Of a stretch of DNA of 64,000 nt, positions 9,091-16,055 are shown piece after piece. A program made the translations under genes and the position numbers. Source of the stretch: Methylobacterium sp. Leaf112 (lineage in GTDB: Bacteria; Pseudomonadota; Alphaproteobacteria; Rhizobiales; Beijerinckiaceae); assembly GCF_001423295.1 (NCBI RefSeq), contig NZ_LMNG01000034.1:181291-245290 (forward strand), in the 5' to 3' direction. A model generated the notes under the pieces. The model was not told the origin of the DNA, searched no databases, and saw only the letters and a list, made by a program, of their open reading frames with translations. Position 1 is the first letter of the stretch. Each line of letters opens with the position of its first letter.

Positions 9091-9777
9091 ATGCCCATTC
9101 GTGCCGGGAAAGACGCTTTGATTGGGGTCGGGCTCGCGTTCACCGCGGGGTTCGTGGACGCTGCCGCCTTCATCGCCCTGACCGGCCTCTTCACGGCTCA
9201 TGTGACAGGCAACTTCGTTCTGATCGGTGCGGAATTGGTCTCCACCTCGACGGGCGTCCTCGCCAAGCTGCTCGCCCTACCGGTGTTCATCCTCGCCGTG
9301 GCTGTGACGCGCCTGATCGCCTTGGCCCTGGAGAGAAGAGGATCGCCGCCGCTGCGCCCCTTGCTGGCGCTCGAAGCCACCGTCCTGATCGCCTTCGCCA
9401 TCGCGGGCGTGGCCATGTCGCCGCTCGGCTCACCGGATGGCGCGAAGGCGATCGGCGTCGGCATGCTCGGTGTTGCCGCGATGGGCATTCAGAACGGCAT
9501 CGGGCGTCTCGTGATCGGCCACCTGGCGGCGACGACGGTGATGACCGTGAACGTCACGCAGGCCGTGATCGACGTGACCGACCGCCTGTGCGGGGCGAAG
9601 CTCGATGAGCAGGTCAGCACCCGCCTGCGGCGTACGCTGTCCGCCGTGGCGGCCTTCGCGGCGGGCGCACTGGCGGGAGCCTTCGGGATCGCCGCCATGT
9701 CCTTCTGGTGCGTGCTCGTGCCGGCCTTCGTCCTCATCGGACTGCTGATGGTTCCCGACCGGAAATCAGGTTCGTGA
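9091..9777 (+). CDS. YoaK/DUF1275-family inner-membrane protein
   Basis: A 228-residue polytopic membrane protein of the YoaK/DUF1275 family, whose function is not established. Family signs are the N-terminal AFTAGFVDAAAFIALTGLF and AHVTGNFVLIG segments, and AAMGIQNGIGR followed by TTVMTVNVTQAVID. Six hydrophobic helices can be traced. The ATG at 9091 follows GAGGGGA at good spacing and places the first helix properly. It is monocistronic as far as can be seen; the next gene is 280 bp away behind an inverted repeat. Confidence 0.88.
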   Translation: MPIRAGKDALIGVGLAFTAGFVDAAAFIALTGLFTAHVTGNFVLIGAELVSTSTGVLAKLLALPVFILAVAVTRLIALALERRGSPPLRPLLALEATVLIAFAIAGVAMSPLGSPDGAKAIGVGMLGVAAMGIQNGIGRLVIGHLAATTVMTVNVTQAVIDVTDRLCGAKLDEQVSTRLRRTLSAVAAFAAGALAGAFGIAAMSFWCVLVPAFVLIGLLMVPDRKSGS

Positions 9778-9901
9778 GCAGATGTTTCGGGGCCGGACGT
9801 GTCGAACGGCCTTCGGCATGGCGCCCATCCTGGCATTTCAGATGACGTTCCATGCACCGCGGATGGCGGGTCGGCCGCGCGAACCGGGGGGCTGGAAAAA
9901 C

Positions 9902-9955
9902 CCTTCCCCACCCAGTGACAACCTCGAGGTTTCCACACAGCCCGGATTGGGAAGG
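9902..9955. terminator. Nested inverted repeat between the YoaK and VOC genes
   Basis: Outer arms CCTTCCC (9902-9908) and GGGAAGG (9949-9955) enclose a perfect 12-bp palindrome AACCTCGAGGTT (9920-9931). There is no T-run, so intrinsic termination is only one reading; a regulator site in the 280-bp gap 9778-10057 is another. Confidence 0.35.
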
Positions 9956-10057
9956 ACTGGTTCGGCAGACCCATAGGGGTGCATCGGCACGCGGCGAACG
10001 TTCGTCTCGGCCATTCGAGCACGGCGATCGCGTGCCGCCCCTTCCCGGAGAGAACGT

Positions 10058-10432
10058 ATGTTCACGCACGTCATGATCGGCAGCAACGATCTGGAGCAGG
10101 CCCGTCGCTTCTACGACGCCACATTCGCCGCGCTGGGAGGCAAGCCCGGCGAGATGGATGCCAGGGGCAGGCTGATCTACGCCCATGAGGGGGGGCGACT
10201 GATGATCACGAAACCCATCGACGGCAAGCCGGCGACCGCGGCCAATGGCGGGACGATCGGTCTCGCCGCAGCGAGCCGCGAGCATGTTCTCGCGTGGCAC
10301 CGGGCCGGCACCGAGCATGGCGGTGCCGCGATCGAGAGCCCGCCCGCAGAGCGCCCGAACGGGGCGTTCGTCGCTTACCTTCGCGATCCGGACGGAAACA
10401 AGCTCACCGCACGGACCCGGCGGGTGACGTGA
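10058..10432 (+). CDS. VOC-superfamily (glyoxalase-like) protein
   Basis: A 124-residue single-module vicinal-oxygen-chelate protein. The N-terminal strand FTHVMIGSNDLEQARRFYDA carries the usual metal-ligand His. The C-terminal half ends with AFVAYLRDPDGNKLTA, the standard second betaalphabetabetabeta unit with its conserved DPDGN turn. Such proteins act as dimers on small electrophiles or as resistance factors; the substrate here cannot be told. The start follows CGGAGAG at 8-nt spacing. It stands alone, 182 bp before the convergent TetR gene. Confidence 0.87.
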   Translation: MFTHVMIGSNDLEQARRFYDATFAALGGKPGEMDARGRLIYAHEGGRLMITKPIDGKPATAANGGTIGLAAASREHVLAWHRAGTEHGGAAIESPPAERPNGAFVAYLRDPDGNKLTARTRRVT

Positions 10433-10614
10433 CGGAAACCGCGGTCATCCTTGCCTGTTTCGGCCTAGGGGCGAGGGGCGGGGGCTGACGTTGCGCCTCC
10501 GACAAGGGTCGGCAGTCGGTGCGGCGACCTCGGCTGCTGCTTCCCTCCCCTCTCGCTCGGGCCCGGACAGTCACGACCCCACCCGTCTCGAACGCTTCGA
10601 GCGCGTGCCATCCG

Positions 10615-11205
10615 TCAGGTTCGCGCCACTCGACCGGCACGGGGCGGCCGCAAGGCGTCGCACAGGGCGCCGAGGGTTTCCCGGAATCCCGTCGTGCCGG
10701 CGAGCACGCGTTCCAGGAGAAGCGCGCCCTCCAGGGTCGCCACCACCAGCCGGGCCGATGAGGCGGGGATCACGTCCGCCCGCACGCCGCCATCGCGGAG
10801 CCCGTCGGCGAGGACAGCCTCCAGCCAAGCGATGTGCTTGTCGAAGAACCGGGTGACGGCGATGCGGACGGGCTCCGGCAGAGTGTCGCGCTCCACCGCC
10901 AGCACGGCGCACAGGCAGCCGAGGTCATCTTCGACGCCCCCGAGATAGAGCCGGCCATAGGCCTCGATCCGCGCGACCCCGTCGGTCGTCTGGGCCAGGA
11001 TCGCCGCGAGGGCCGCGTCGTAGCGGGCGTCGTAGGCCCCCACCAGGGCGAGGGCGAGATCGGCCTTCGTCGGGAAATGGTGGTGGATGCTCGCTTTGCG
11101 GATACCCACCACCGCGGCCAGGTCGGCGTAGCTGAAGCCAGAATACCCCCGGCCCCGGATCAGGGGCTCGGCCTGAAGCAGCAGTTCCGCACGCGTGTCT
11201 CTCAT
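10615..11205 (-). CDS. TetR/AcrR-family transcriptional repressor
   Basis: A 196-residue regulator. The N-terminal helix-turn-helix domain spans about residues 7-55 (GYSGFSYADLAAVVGIRKAS then IHHHFPTKADL). The rest is the helical ligand-binding and dimerisation domain, with two close cysteines in DDLGCLCAVLAVERDTLP that could sense electrophiles, a feature of some NemR-like TetR proteins. It is divergent from the quinoprotein relay cassette, and a 5-bp-arm palindrome lies before that cassette, so autoregulation and control of the cassette are likely but inferred. Length and start (ATG at 11205) are normal. Confidence 0.9.
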   Translation of the reverse strand: MRDTRAELLLQAEPLIRGRGYSGFSYADLAAVVGIRKASIHHHFPTKADLALALVGAYDARYDAALAAILAQTTDGVARIEAYGRLYLGGVEDDLGCLCAVLAVERDTLPEPVRIAVTRFFDKHIAWLEAVLADGLRDGGVRADVIPASSARLVVATLEGALLLERVLAGTTGFRETLGALCDALRPPRAGRVART

Positions 11206-11384
11206 GGACGGGGCAAATCTCCTGGGCGAGCCGAATTTCCTGAGCGAGCCAAGTTCCAGCGCGGCTCGAATTCCAGCGCGGCAATGGGACGAGGAATAAT
11301 TCCGGTTTCGGGGGTGCGTGAGGAACGTATTCGCAGGCAGGAAAGGAAAGGTCGCGAAAATGTGCCATTGACGGCAGAATAAAT

Positions 11385-11402
11385 CTACCTACTAAATGGT
11401 AG
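11385..11402. promoter_or_regulatory. Candidate TetR operator before the relay cassette
   Basis: CTACCTACTAAATGGTAG: arms CTACC (11385-11389) and GGTAG (11398-11402) around an AT-rich centre, 28 bp before the hydrolase ATG and on the far side of a 225-bp divergent region from the TetR gene. Size and symmetry suit a TetR-type dimer site. Binding is not shown. Confidence 0.5.
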
Positions 11403-11430
11403 TCAAGAAAACAAGCGGAGGACGTCCCGT

Positions 11431-12423
11431 ATGCCGGCCCAGGATGGCCTCGTGGATCCGCGCCCCATTGCGCGAAGCCTTCGATCGAACCGGCGCCAGG
11501 CCCTGCGCGGCGGGCTGGCCCTGTTCGGCGGCCTGTGCCTGTGCTGCCTGCCGACCCTCGGGCGCTCGGCGGAGGGGTTCGCCCTGGACGAGGTCGGCCC
11601 CGGCATCTTCATCCGGCGCGGGCCCGACGCCGAGGCGTCGCCCGACAACGACGACGCCATCGCCAATATCGGTTTCATCGTCGGCGAGACCTCCGTGCTG
11701 GTCACCGAATCCGGCGGGAGTCTCGCCGACGGGCAATGGCTGCGCGGGCAGATCAGAGCCCGCACGGACAAGCCCATCAGCCACGTGGTGCTCACCCACG
11801 TCCATCCCGACCATTGCTTCGGGGCCGAGGCGTTCGCGGCGGACAAGCCGGTCTTCATCGGCCATCATGCCCTGCGCGCGGCCCTGGATGCGCGCGGCGA
11901 CTATTACCGCACCCGCCTCGTCGAGATTTTGGGGCCCGAGAAGGCCGGGCGAGTGGTGTATCCGACCCTCGAAGTCGCGGATCGCGCCGAGATCGATCTC
12001 GGCGGGCGCCGGCTCACCTTCCACGCCCACGGGGTGGCGCACACCAATTGCGACCTCTCCATGCGGGATTCGGCCTCCGGCATCCTGTTTCCCGCCGACC
12101 TCCTGTTCGTCACCCGCATTCCGTCCCTCGACGGCAGCCTCGTCGGCTGGCTGAAGGAGGCGGAGGTGCTCAAAGCCATGGGGGCGACGAAGGCGGTGCC
12201 GGGCCACGGCCCGACCCTGGTGGAGTTCGCGCCCGCCCTGGCCGACCTGACCCGCTACCTCGCCACCCTGCGCGACGAGACCCGCAAGGCGCTGGCCGGC
12301 GACATGCCCATCGAGAAGGCGGTGGCCACCATCGGCCGGTCTGAGGCCGACAAGTGGGCGCTGTTCGACCTCTACAACGGCCGCAACGTGACCCAGGCCT
12401 TCAAGGAACTCGAATGGGAGTGA
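11431..12423 (+). CDS. Quinoprotein relay system zinc metallohydrolase
   Basis: A 330-residue metallo-beta-lactamase-fold protein of the kind found with SoxYZ-like carriers in quinoprotein relay systems (SoxH-like). Residues 1-47 form an export signal with paired arginines (SNRRQALRGG) and a Cys-rich hydrophobic core, probably Tat or Sec. The fold's zinc motif is H123-V-H125-P-D127-H128, and further ligands are expected in GVAHTNCD and in the PGHGP loop. The substrate is unknown; a hydrolytic step on a carrier-bound sulfur group is a common guess. It is the first gene of a three-gene plus-strand unit, 35 bp before the SoxYZ-like gene. Confidence 0.87.
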   Translation: MPAQDGLVDPRPIARSLRSNRRQALRGGLALFGGLCLCCLPTLGRSAEGFALDEVGPGIFIRRGPDAEASPDNDDAIANIGFIVGETSVLVTESGGSLADGQWLRGQIRARTDKPISHVVLTHVHPDHCFGAEAFAADKPVFIGHHALRAALDARGDYYRTRLVEILGPEKAGRVVYPTLEVADRAEIDLGGRRLTFHAHGVAHTNCDLSMRDSASGILFPADLLFVTRIPSLDGSLVGWLKEAEVLKAMGATKAVPGHGPTLVEFAPALADLTRYLATLRDETRKALAGDMPIEKAVATIGRSEADKWALFDLYNGRNVTQAFKELEWE

Positions 12424-12458
12424 TCCCACCCCATGTTACCCTCAAGAGGAGACACGCC

Positions 12459-13289
12459 ATGAAGCCGTTCACCGCCGCCCTCGCCCTGTCGCTCGCCGCG
12501 TCGCTCCCGGCCGCCGCCCTGTTGACCGGTCCCGTTCTCGCCGCCGGCGCCTCGGACACGGACGCCGAGCGTCAAGCGCGCTGGAACGAGATCCGCACCT
12601 CGATCTTCGGCGACAAGGCCGTGCAGCCCACCGACACCCTGGTGAAAGTCGACGCCCCGGTCCGGGCGTTGGACGCCGCCCTGGTGCCCATCACCCTGAC
12701 CATGCCGGAGAAGGACAAGGTCGCGGGCGTGTCCCTGGTGATCGACGACAACCCGTCGCCCTACGCGGCCAACATCACCTTCGGCCCCGCCGCCGATCCG
12801 GGCGAGATCAAGCTCCGGGTGCGGGTGAACAACTACACCAACGTCCACGCCGTGGTGCGGACCAAGGATGGCGGGCTGTTCGAAACGACGAAGTTCGTCA
12901 AAGCCTCCGGCGGCTGCTCGGCCCCCATGGGGATGAGCGACGAGGAGGCGATGAAGGGCATGGGCGACATGCGGATGAAGTTCGCCGAAGGAGCTCCCGG
13001 GGCCAAATCCACGGAGGCGACGCTGATGATCCGCCATCCGAACTTTTCCGGCATGCAGATGAACCAGGTGACCCGCGACTACACTCCGGCGCGCTACATC
13101 CAGAAGGTCGTGGTCTCGCAGGGCGGGCGCAACATCCTGACCCTGGACGGCGACATCTCCATCGCGTCGAACCCGGTGATCAACTTCGCGTTCCTGCCCG
13201 AGGGCCAAGCGCCCGTGACGGTGGTCGCCTCCGACAACCAGGACGGTCGCTGGGAGCACAGCTTCCCCGTGCCGGCCCCGAGCAACTGA
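12459..13289 (+). CDS. Quinoprotein dehydrogenase-associated SoxYZ-like carrier
   Basis: A 276-residue exported fusion of a SoxY-like and a SoxZ-like domain. After a signal peptide (MKPFTAALALSLAASLPAAA to about residue 29) the SoxY part runs to the carrier motif SGGCSAPMG, whose Cys would bind the cargo. The SoxZ part (LMIRHPNFSGMQMNQVTRDY to FAFLPEGQAPVTVVASDNQD) completes it. In sulfur oxidation SoxYZ carries sulfane intermediates; in relay systems the carrier is thought to serve PQQ-dependent oxidation, by a mechanism that is not known. The start at 12459 follows AAGAGGAGA. A longer in-frame extension to 12354 overlaps the upstream gene and lacks a signal peptide, so it was rejected. Confidence 0.88.
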   Translation: MKPFTAALALSLAASLPAAALLTGPVLAAGASDTDAERQARWNEIRTSIFGDKAVQPTDTLVKVDAPVRALDAALVPITLTMPEKDKVAGVSLVIDDNPSPYAANITFGPAADPGEIKLRVRVNNYTNVHAVVRTKDGGLFETTKFVKASGGCSAPMGMSDEEAMKGMGDMRMKFAEGAPGAKSTEATLMIRHPNFSGMQMNQVTRDYTPARYIQKVVVSQGGRNILTLDGDISIASNPVINFAFLPEGQAPVTVVASDNQDGRWEHSFPVPAPSN

Positions 13290-13303
13290 GCGGGAGGTCC
13301 GGC

Positions 13304-13891
13304 ATGATGTTCCTTCCTCGCCTCGCCGCCGCTGCCTTCCTCGCCCTCGGGACCATGGCGGCGGCCCCGGCCGATTCGCCCGTCGACGTGCCCGAGCCCG
13401 AGGGCTTCCACACCGGGCCGCAGCAGGGCTACACGCCGCCGACCCTGAAGGGCGCGGTGGTGCTCGACATCGACGGCCTCGACCGGGTGGTGGCCGAGGC
13501 CAAGCCCGTGCTGATCGACGTGGCCCTGGCGGACCGGCGCCCCGCCGGCATGGCCGCCGACAAGCCGTGGCTCCCGGCCCATCGCAGCATCCCCGGCGCC
13601 GTATGGATGCCCAGCGCCGGGGCCGCCCCCCTCGACCCCGCGCACGAAGCCCTGTTCCTCGCCCGCGTCGCGGAACTGACGGGCGGCGACAAGGCAAAGG
13701 CCATCGTCACCTTCTGCCGCCCCGATTGCTGGGGCAGCTGGAACGCCGGCAAGCGCCTCGTCCAGGCCGGCTACACCGGCGTGCACTGGTTCCCCACGGG
13801 GATCGAGGGCTGGCAGGAGACACACGAGACGACCGTGGTGAAGGAGGACCCGGCCTGGGCGGCGCGGGGCCGCAGCGAGGCCCAGCGCTAG
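13304..13891 (+). CDS. PQQ-dependent catabolism-associated Cys-Cys-Trp motif protein
   Basis: A 195-residue exported protein with a rhodanese-like core. An N-terminal signal (MMFLPRLAAAAFLALGTMAA) is followed by EGFHTGPQQGYTPPTLKGAV, typical of this family, and the diagnostic C138-R-P-D-C142-W143-G-S-W-N. The function is unknown; genes of this type travel with PQQ alcohol dehydrogenases and their cytochromes. It sits 14 bp after the SoxYZ-like gene behind GGGAGG and ends the cassette. Either of the first two Met codons could be used. No PQQ dehydrogenase or cytochrome c gene is visible on either side, which is unusual. Confidence 0.85.
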   Translation: MMFLPRLAAAAFLALGTMAAAPADSPVDVPEPEGFHTGPQQGYTPPTLKGAVVLDIDGLDRVVAEAKPVLIDVALADRRPAGMAADKPWLPAHRSIPGAVWMPSAGAAPLDPAHEALFLARVAELTGGDKAKAIVTFCRPDCWGSWNAGKRLVQAGYTGVHWFPTGIEGWQETHETTVVKEDPAWAARGRSEAQR

Positions 13892-13987
13892 GGCCTCGGC
13901 CCGTTCGACGGTGGGGGATCGTTCACGCCGCTCGTGCGATGCCGCCGGCTGGCGTATGCTGCGCGCCAGGCACACGGGAGACCGGAT

Positions 13988-14173
13988 TTGTACAAGGTAA
14001 AGGCGAACGATCACCTCGGACGGAGCGCGACCTTCGCGTGCGGCACCGCCGATCAGGCCCTCGAGAAGACCTGGGAACTGGCCCGGCGCGGCTTCAAGGA
14101 CATCCTCGTCATCGATCCCAAGGGACAGGAATCGAGCGCCAGCGCCTTCGAGCGGACCATGGACCTCGATTGA
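13988..14173 (+). CDS. Small cytoplasmic protein, unrecognised
   Basis: About 61 residues from a TTG at 13988 that follows GGGAGA at good spacing. The protein begins LYKVKANDHLGRSATF and contains a helix-strand pattern (ADQALEKTWELARRGFKDIL then VIDPKGQ). There is no signal or membrane segment. It reads like a small DUF protein found in soil alphaproteobacteria, but I cannot name the family. An upstream in-frame ATG at 13934 has no ribosome site. It follows the relay cassette by 96 bp and need not belong to it. Confidence 0.55.
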   Translation: MYKVKANDHLGRSATFACGTADQALEKTWELARRGFKDILVIDPKGQESSASAFERTMDLD

Positions 14174-14578
14174 GGGCCCACCGTCTCGAAGCGGTCCAGG
14201 GCTTCCGGACGTGGGTCATGGCTTCGAACGGACGGATTTCAAGCCGGGACCCTGTTCGCAGTTGACACCGGCCGGGTTGTGGCGGAAGAAAGGCGCGCAC
14301 ACGGCGCCCCAAGTCTAGGGAGGGAACGCCCACCGAAGAGTGCGGGACGGCGACGCCATCGCCCGTCACCGCAGCGGGTGAGGCTCAGTGTTGTCCAAGT
14401 AATTTACATCACAAAAACCTTTCAAACTCTGCGCTTCGTTCGCGCGGGAGCGCGCGTTTCGTGCCGTGCGGGTGTATGACTCGTTCCGCCTGTGCCCGCT
14501 TCCTTCTGGCGGGTGCCCTGCACCCGCGAGGGGTGCCCTGCGCCCGCCCTGCGGGGGCCGTGAGCCCGGTGGAGTCCG
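14174..14578. other. Gene-free interval upstream of panB, with a leader hairpin
   Basis: About 405 bp without a credible ORF. An AT-rich patch at 14394-14432 (TAATTTACATCACAAAAACC) is the likely panB promoter region. A perfect hairpin lies at 14509-14527, arms GCGGGTGC and GCACCCGC around CCT, and the GGGTGCCCTG box within it recurs at 14531. It has no T-run, so it is more likely part of the panB leader than a terminator. Confidence 0.45.
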
Positions 14579-15403
14579 ATGTCCCAAGTTGTCCAGTCGC
14601 GCCGCATCCGTGCCGTCGATCTCGCCAAGCGCAAGGCGGCGGGCGTCAAGATCATCGCGCTCACGGCCTATCACGCCCACACCGCCGGCATCCTTGATCC
14701 GCATTGCGACTTCATCCTGGTCGGCGATTCCCTCGGCATGGTGATGCACGGCATGGAATCGACCCTGCCGGTGACCCTGGAGATGATGATCGTCCAGGCC
14801 CAGGCCGTGATCCGGGGGACGTCGCGCGCCCTCGTGGTGGTGGACATGCCGTTCGGCTCCTACGAGGCGAGCCGCGAGCAGGCCTTCCTCAACGCCGCCC
14901 GCGTGCTGAAGGAGACGGGCGCCGGCGCCATCAAGATGGAAGGCGGCGCCAAGTTCGCCGACACGGTGGCCTTCCTGGTCGAGCGCGGCATTCCGGTCAT
15001 GGGCCATATCGGCCTCACCCCCCAATCGGTGAACACCATGGGGGGCTTCCGGGTGCAGGGTCGCGAGGCCGACGGCGAGCAGCGCCTCCTGGCGGATGCC
15101 CGGGCCATCAGCGAGGCCGGCGCCTTCGCCATCGTTCTCGAAGGCATCGTCGAGCCCGTGGCCCGCGCCATCGCCACGGCGCCCGGCATCACGGCGGCCA
15201 CCATCGGCATCGGCGCCAGCACGGCCTGCGACGGTCAGATACTGGTGCTGGAGGACATGCTGGGCCTGAGCGACCGCGTCCCGAAATTCGTCAAGCAGTT
15301 CGGCTCCCTGCGCGCCCAGATCGAGGGCGCCGTGGCGGCCTATGCCGAGGAGGTCCGCGCCGGGCGCTTCCCCGCCGACGAGCACACCTACCCGCCAGCG
15401 TGA
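14579..15403 (+). CDS. panB: 3-methyl-2-oxobutanoate hydroxymethyltransferase
   Basis: A 274-residue cytoplasmic enzyme that transfers a hydroxymethyl group from 5,10-methylenetetrahydrofolate to 2-oxoisovalerate, giving ketopantoate, the first committed step to pantothenate and coenzyme A. Family motifs are LTAYHAHTAGILD, the Mg-binding VGDSLGMV, VVVDMPFGSY, AIKMEGG and PVMGHIGLTPQSVN. It is full length and starts at the first good ATG. panC and panD are not adjacent, so it is not in a pantothenate operon here. Folate-linked one-carbon metabolism supplies its cofactor. Confidence 0.97.
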   Translation: MSQVVQSRRIRAVDLAKRKAAGVKIIALTAYHAHTAGILDPHCDFILVGDSLGMVMHGMESTLPVTLEMMIVQAQAVIRGTSRALVVVDMPFGSYEASREQAFLNAARVLKETGAGAIKMEGGAKFADTVAFLVERGIPVMGHIGLTPQSVNTMGGFRVQGREADGEQRLLADARAISEAGAFAIVLEGIVEPVARAIATAPGITAATIGIGASTACDGQILVLEDMLGLSDRVPKFVKQFGSLRAQIEGAVAAYAEEVRAGRFPADEHTYPPA

Positions 15404-15560
15404 CTCTACCCGCTTGCATGCCTCCGCCCGCGTGTCCCCGGTGCGACACCGCACGGGATCACCCCCGGGCGGACGCCGCGCGCTTACCATTCATCAACCG
15501 TTCGGTGTCCAGATTTCACCCTAACGCCCGATGCTTGAGAATCACGAAGGACACGACGTC

Positions 15561-15860
15561 ATGAAGCGGACCCTCCTCGGCGTGGCCATGGCCGGCACGC
15601 TCCTCGTCACGATGACGCCCGGGGCGCAGGCCCGCGACGGCATCGGCCCCGGCGGCGCCGCGGCCCTCGGCGTGCTCGGCGGTCTCGCCATCGGGGGCGC
15701 CATCGCCTCCTCGCAGAACAACGGCTACTACCCCGGCCGCCCGGTCTACCGCGAGCCGCGCCCGGTCTATGTCGAGGAAGAGGTCTGCCACACGGAACGC
15801 CGTGGCTACATCGACGCCTACGGCGACGAGCACATCCGCCGCGTCCGCGTCTGCGAATAG
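15561..15860 (+). CDS. Small secreted glycine-rich protein
   Basis: A 99-residue protein starting at the ATG after GAAGGA. A Sec signal (MKRTLLGVAMAGTLLVTMTP, cleavage near AQA) precedes a short glycine zipper (GPGGAAALGVLGGLAIGGAI), a Tyr/Pro/Arg-rich stretch, and a C-terminal domain with two cysteines (EEVCHTERR, VRVCE) likely to form one disulfide. The role is unknown; an outer-membrane or periplasmic location is expected. An in-frame extension to 15531 lacks a ribosome site. It converges on the TonB receptor gene over a strong hairpin region. Confidence 0.78.
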   Translation: MKRTLLGVAMAGTLLVTMTPGAQARDGIGPGGAAALGVLGGLAIGGAIASSQNNGYYPGRPVYREPRPVYVEEEVCHTERRGYIDAYGDEHIRRVRVCE

Positions 15861-15876
15861 TTTTTGCGGGGCGGCG

Positions 15877-15986
15877 GGACCGGGGGTGAGCCCGGTCCAC
15901 GCCCCGAACGGCTCATGCGACAGCCGCGAAAGCGGCCTCCGGCGTCCCCATTGGGGGAAATCCGGCGCCCGCCTTCGCGGCTGTCG
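15877..15986. terminator. Two strong hairpins between convergent genes (bidirectional terminator)
   Basis: Hairpin 1 has arms GGACCGGG (15877-15884) and CCCGGTCC (15891-15898). Hairpin 2 has 13-bp perfect arms CGACAGCCGCGAA (15918-15930) and TTCGCGGCTGTCG (15974-15986), with an inner TCCCC-ATTG-GGGGA stem. They separate the small glycine-rich gene from the TonB receptor gene, which end toward each other, so transcription termination in both directions is the simplest role. Confidence 0.6.
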
Positions 15987-16055
15987 TCGTTTGGCGCCCT
16001 GTCTCAGGAAGACTGCGGAAGGGGCGAAGGCCCGTGCCTTCGCCCGCGGCCCCCT

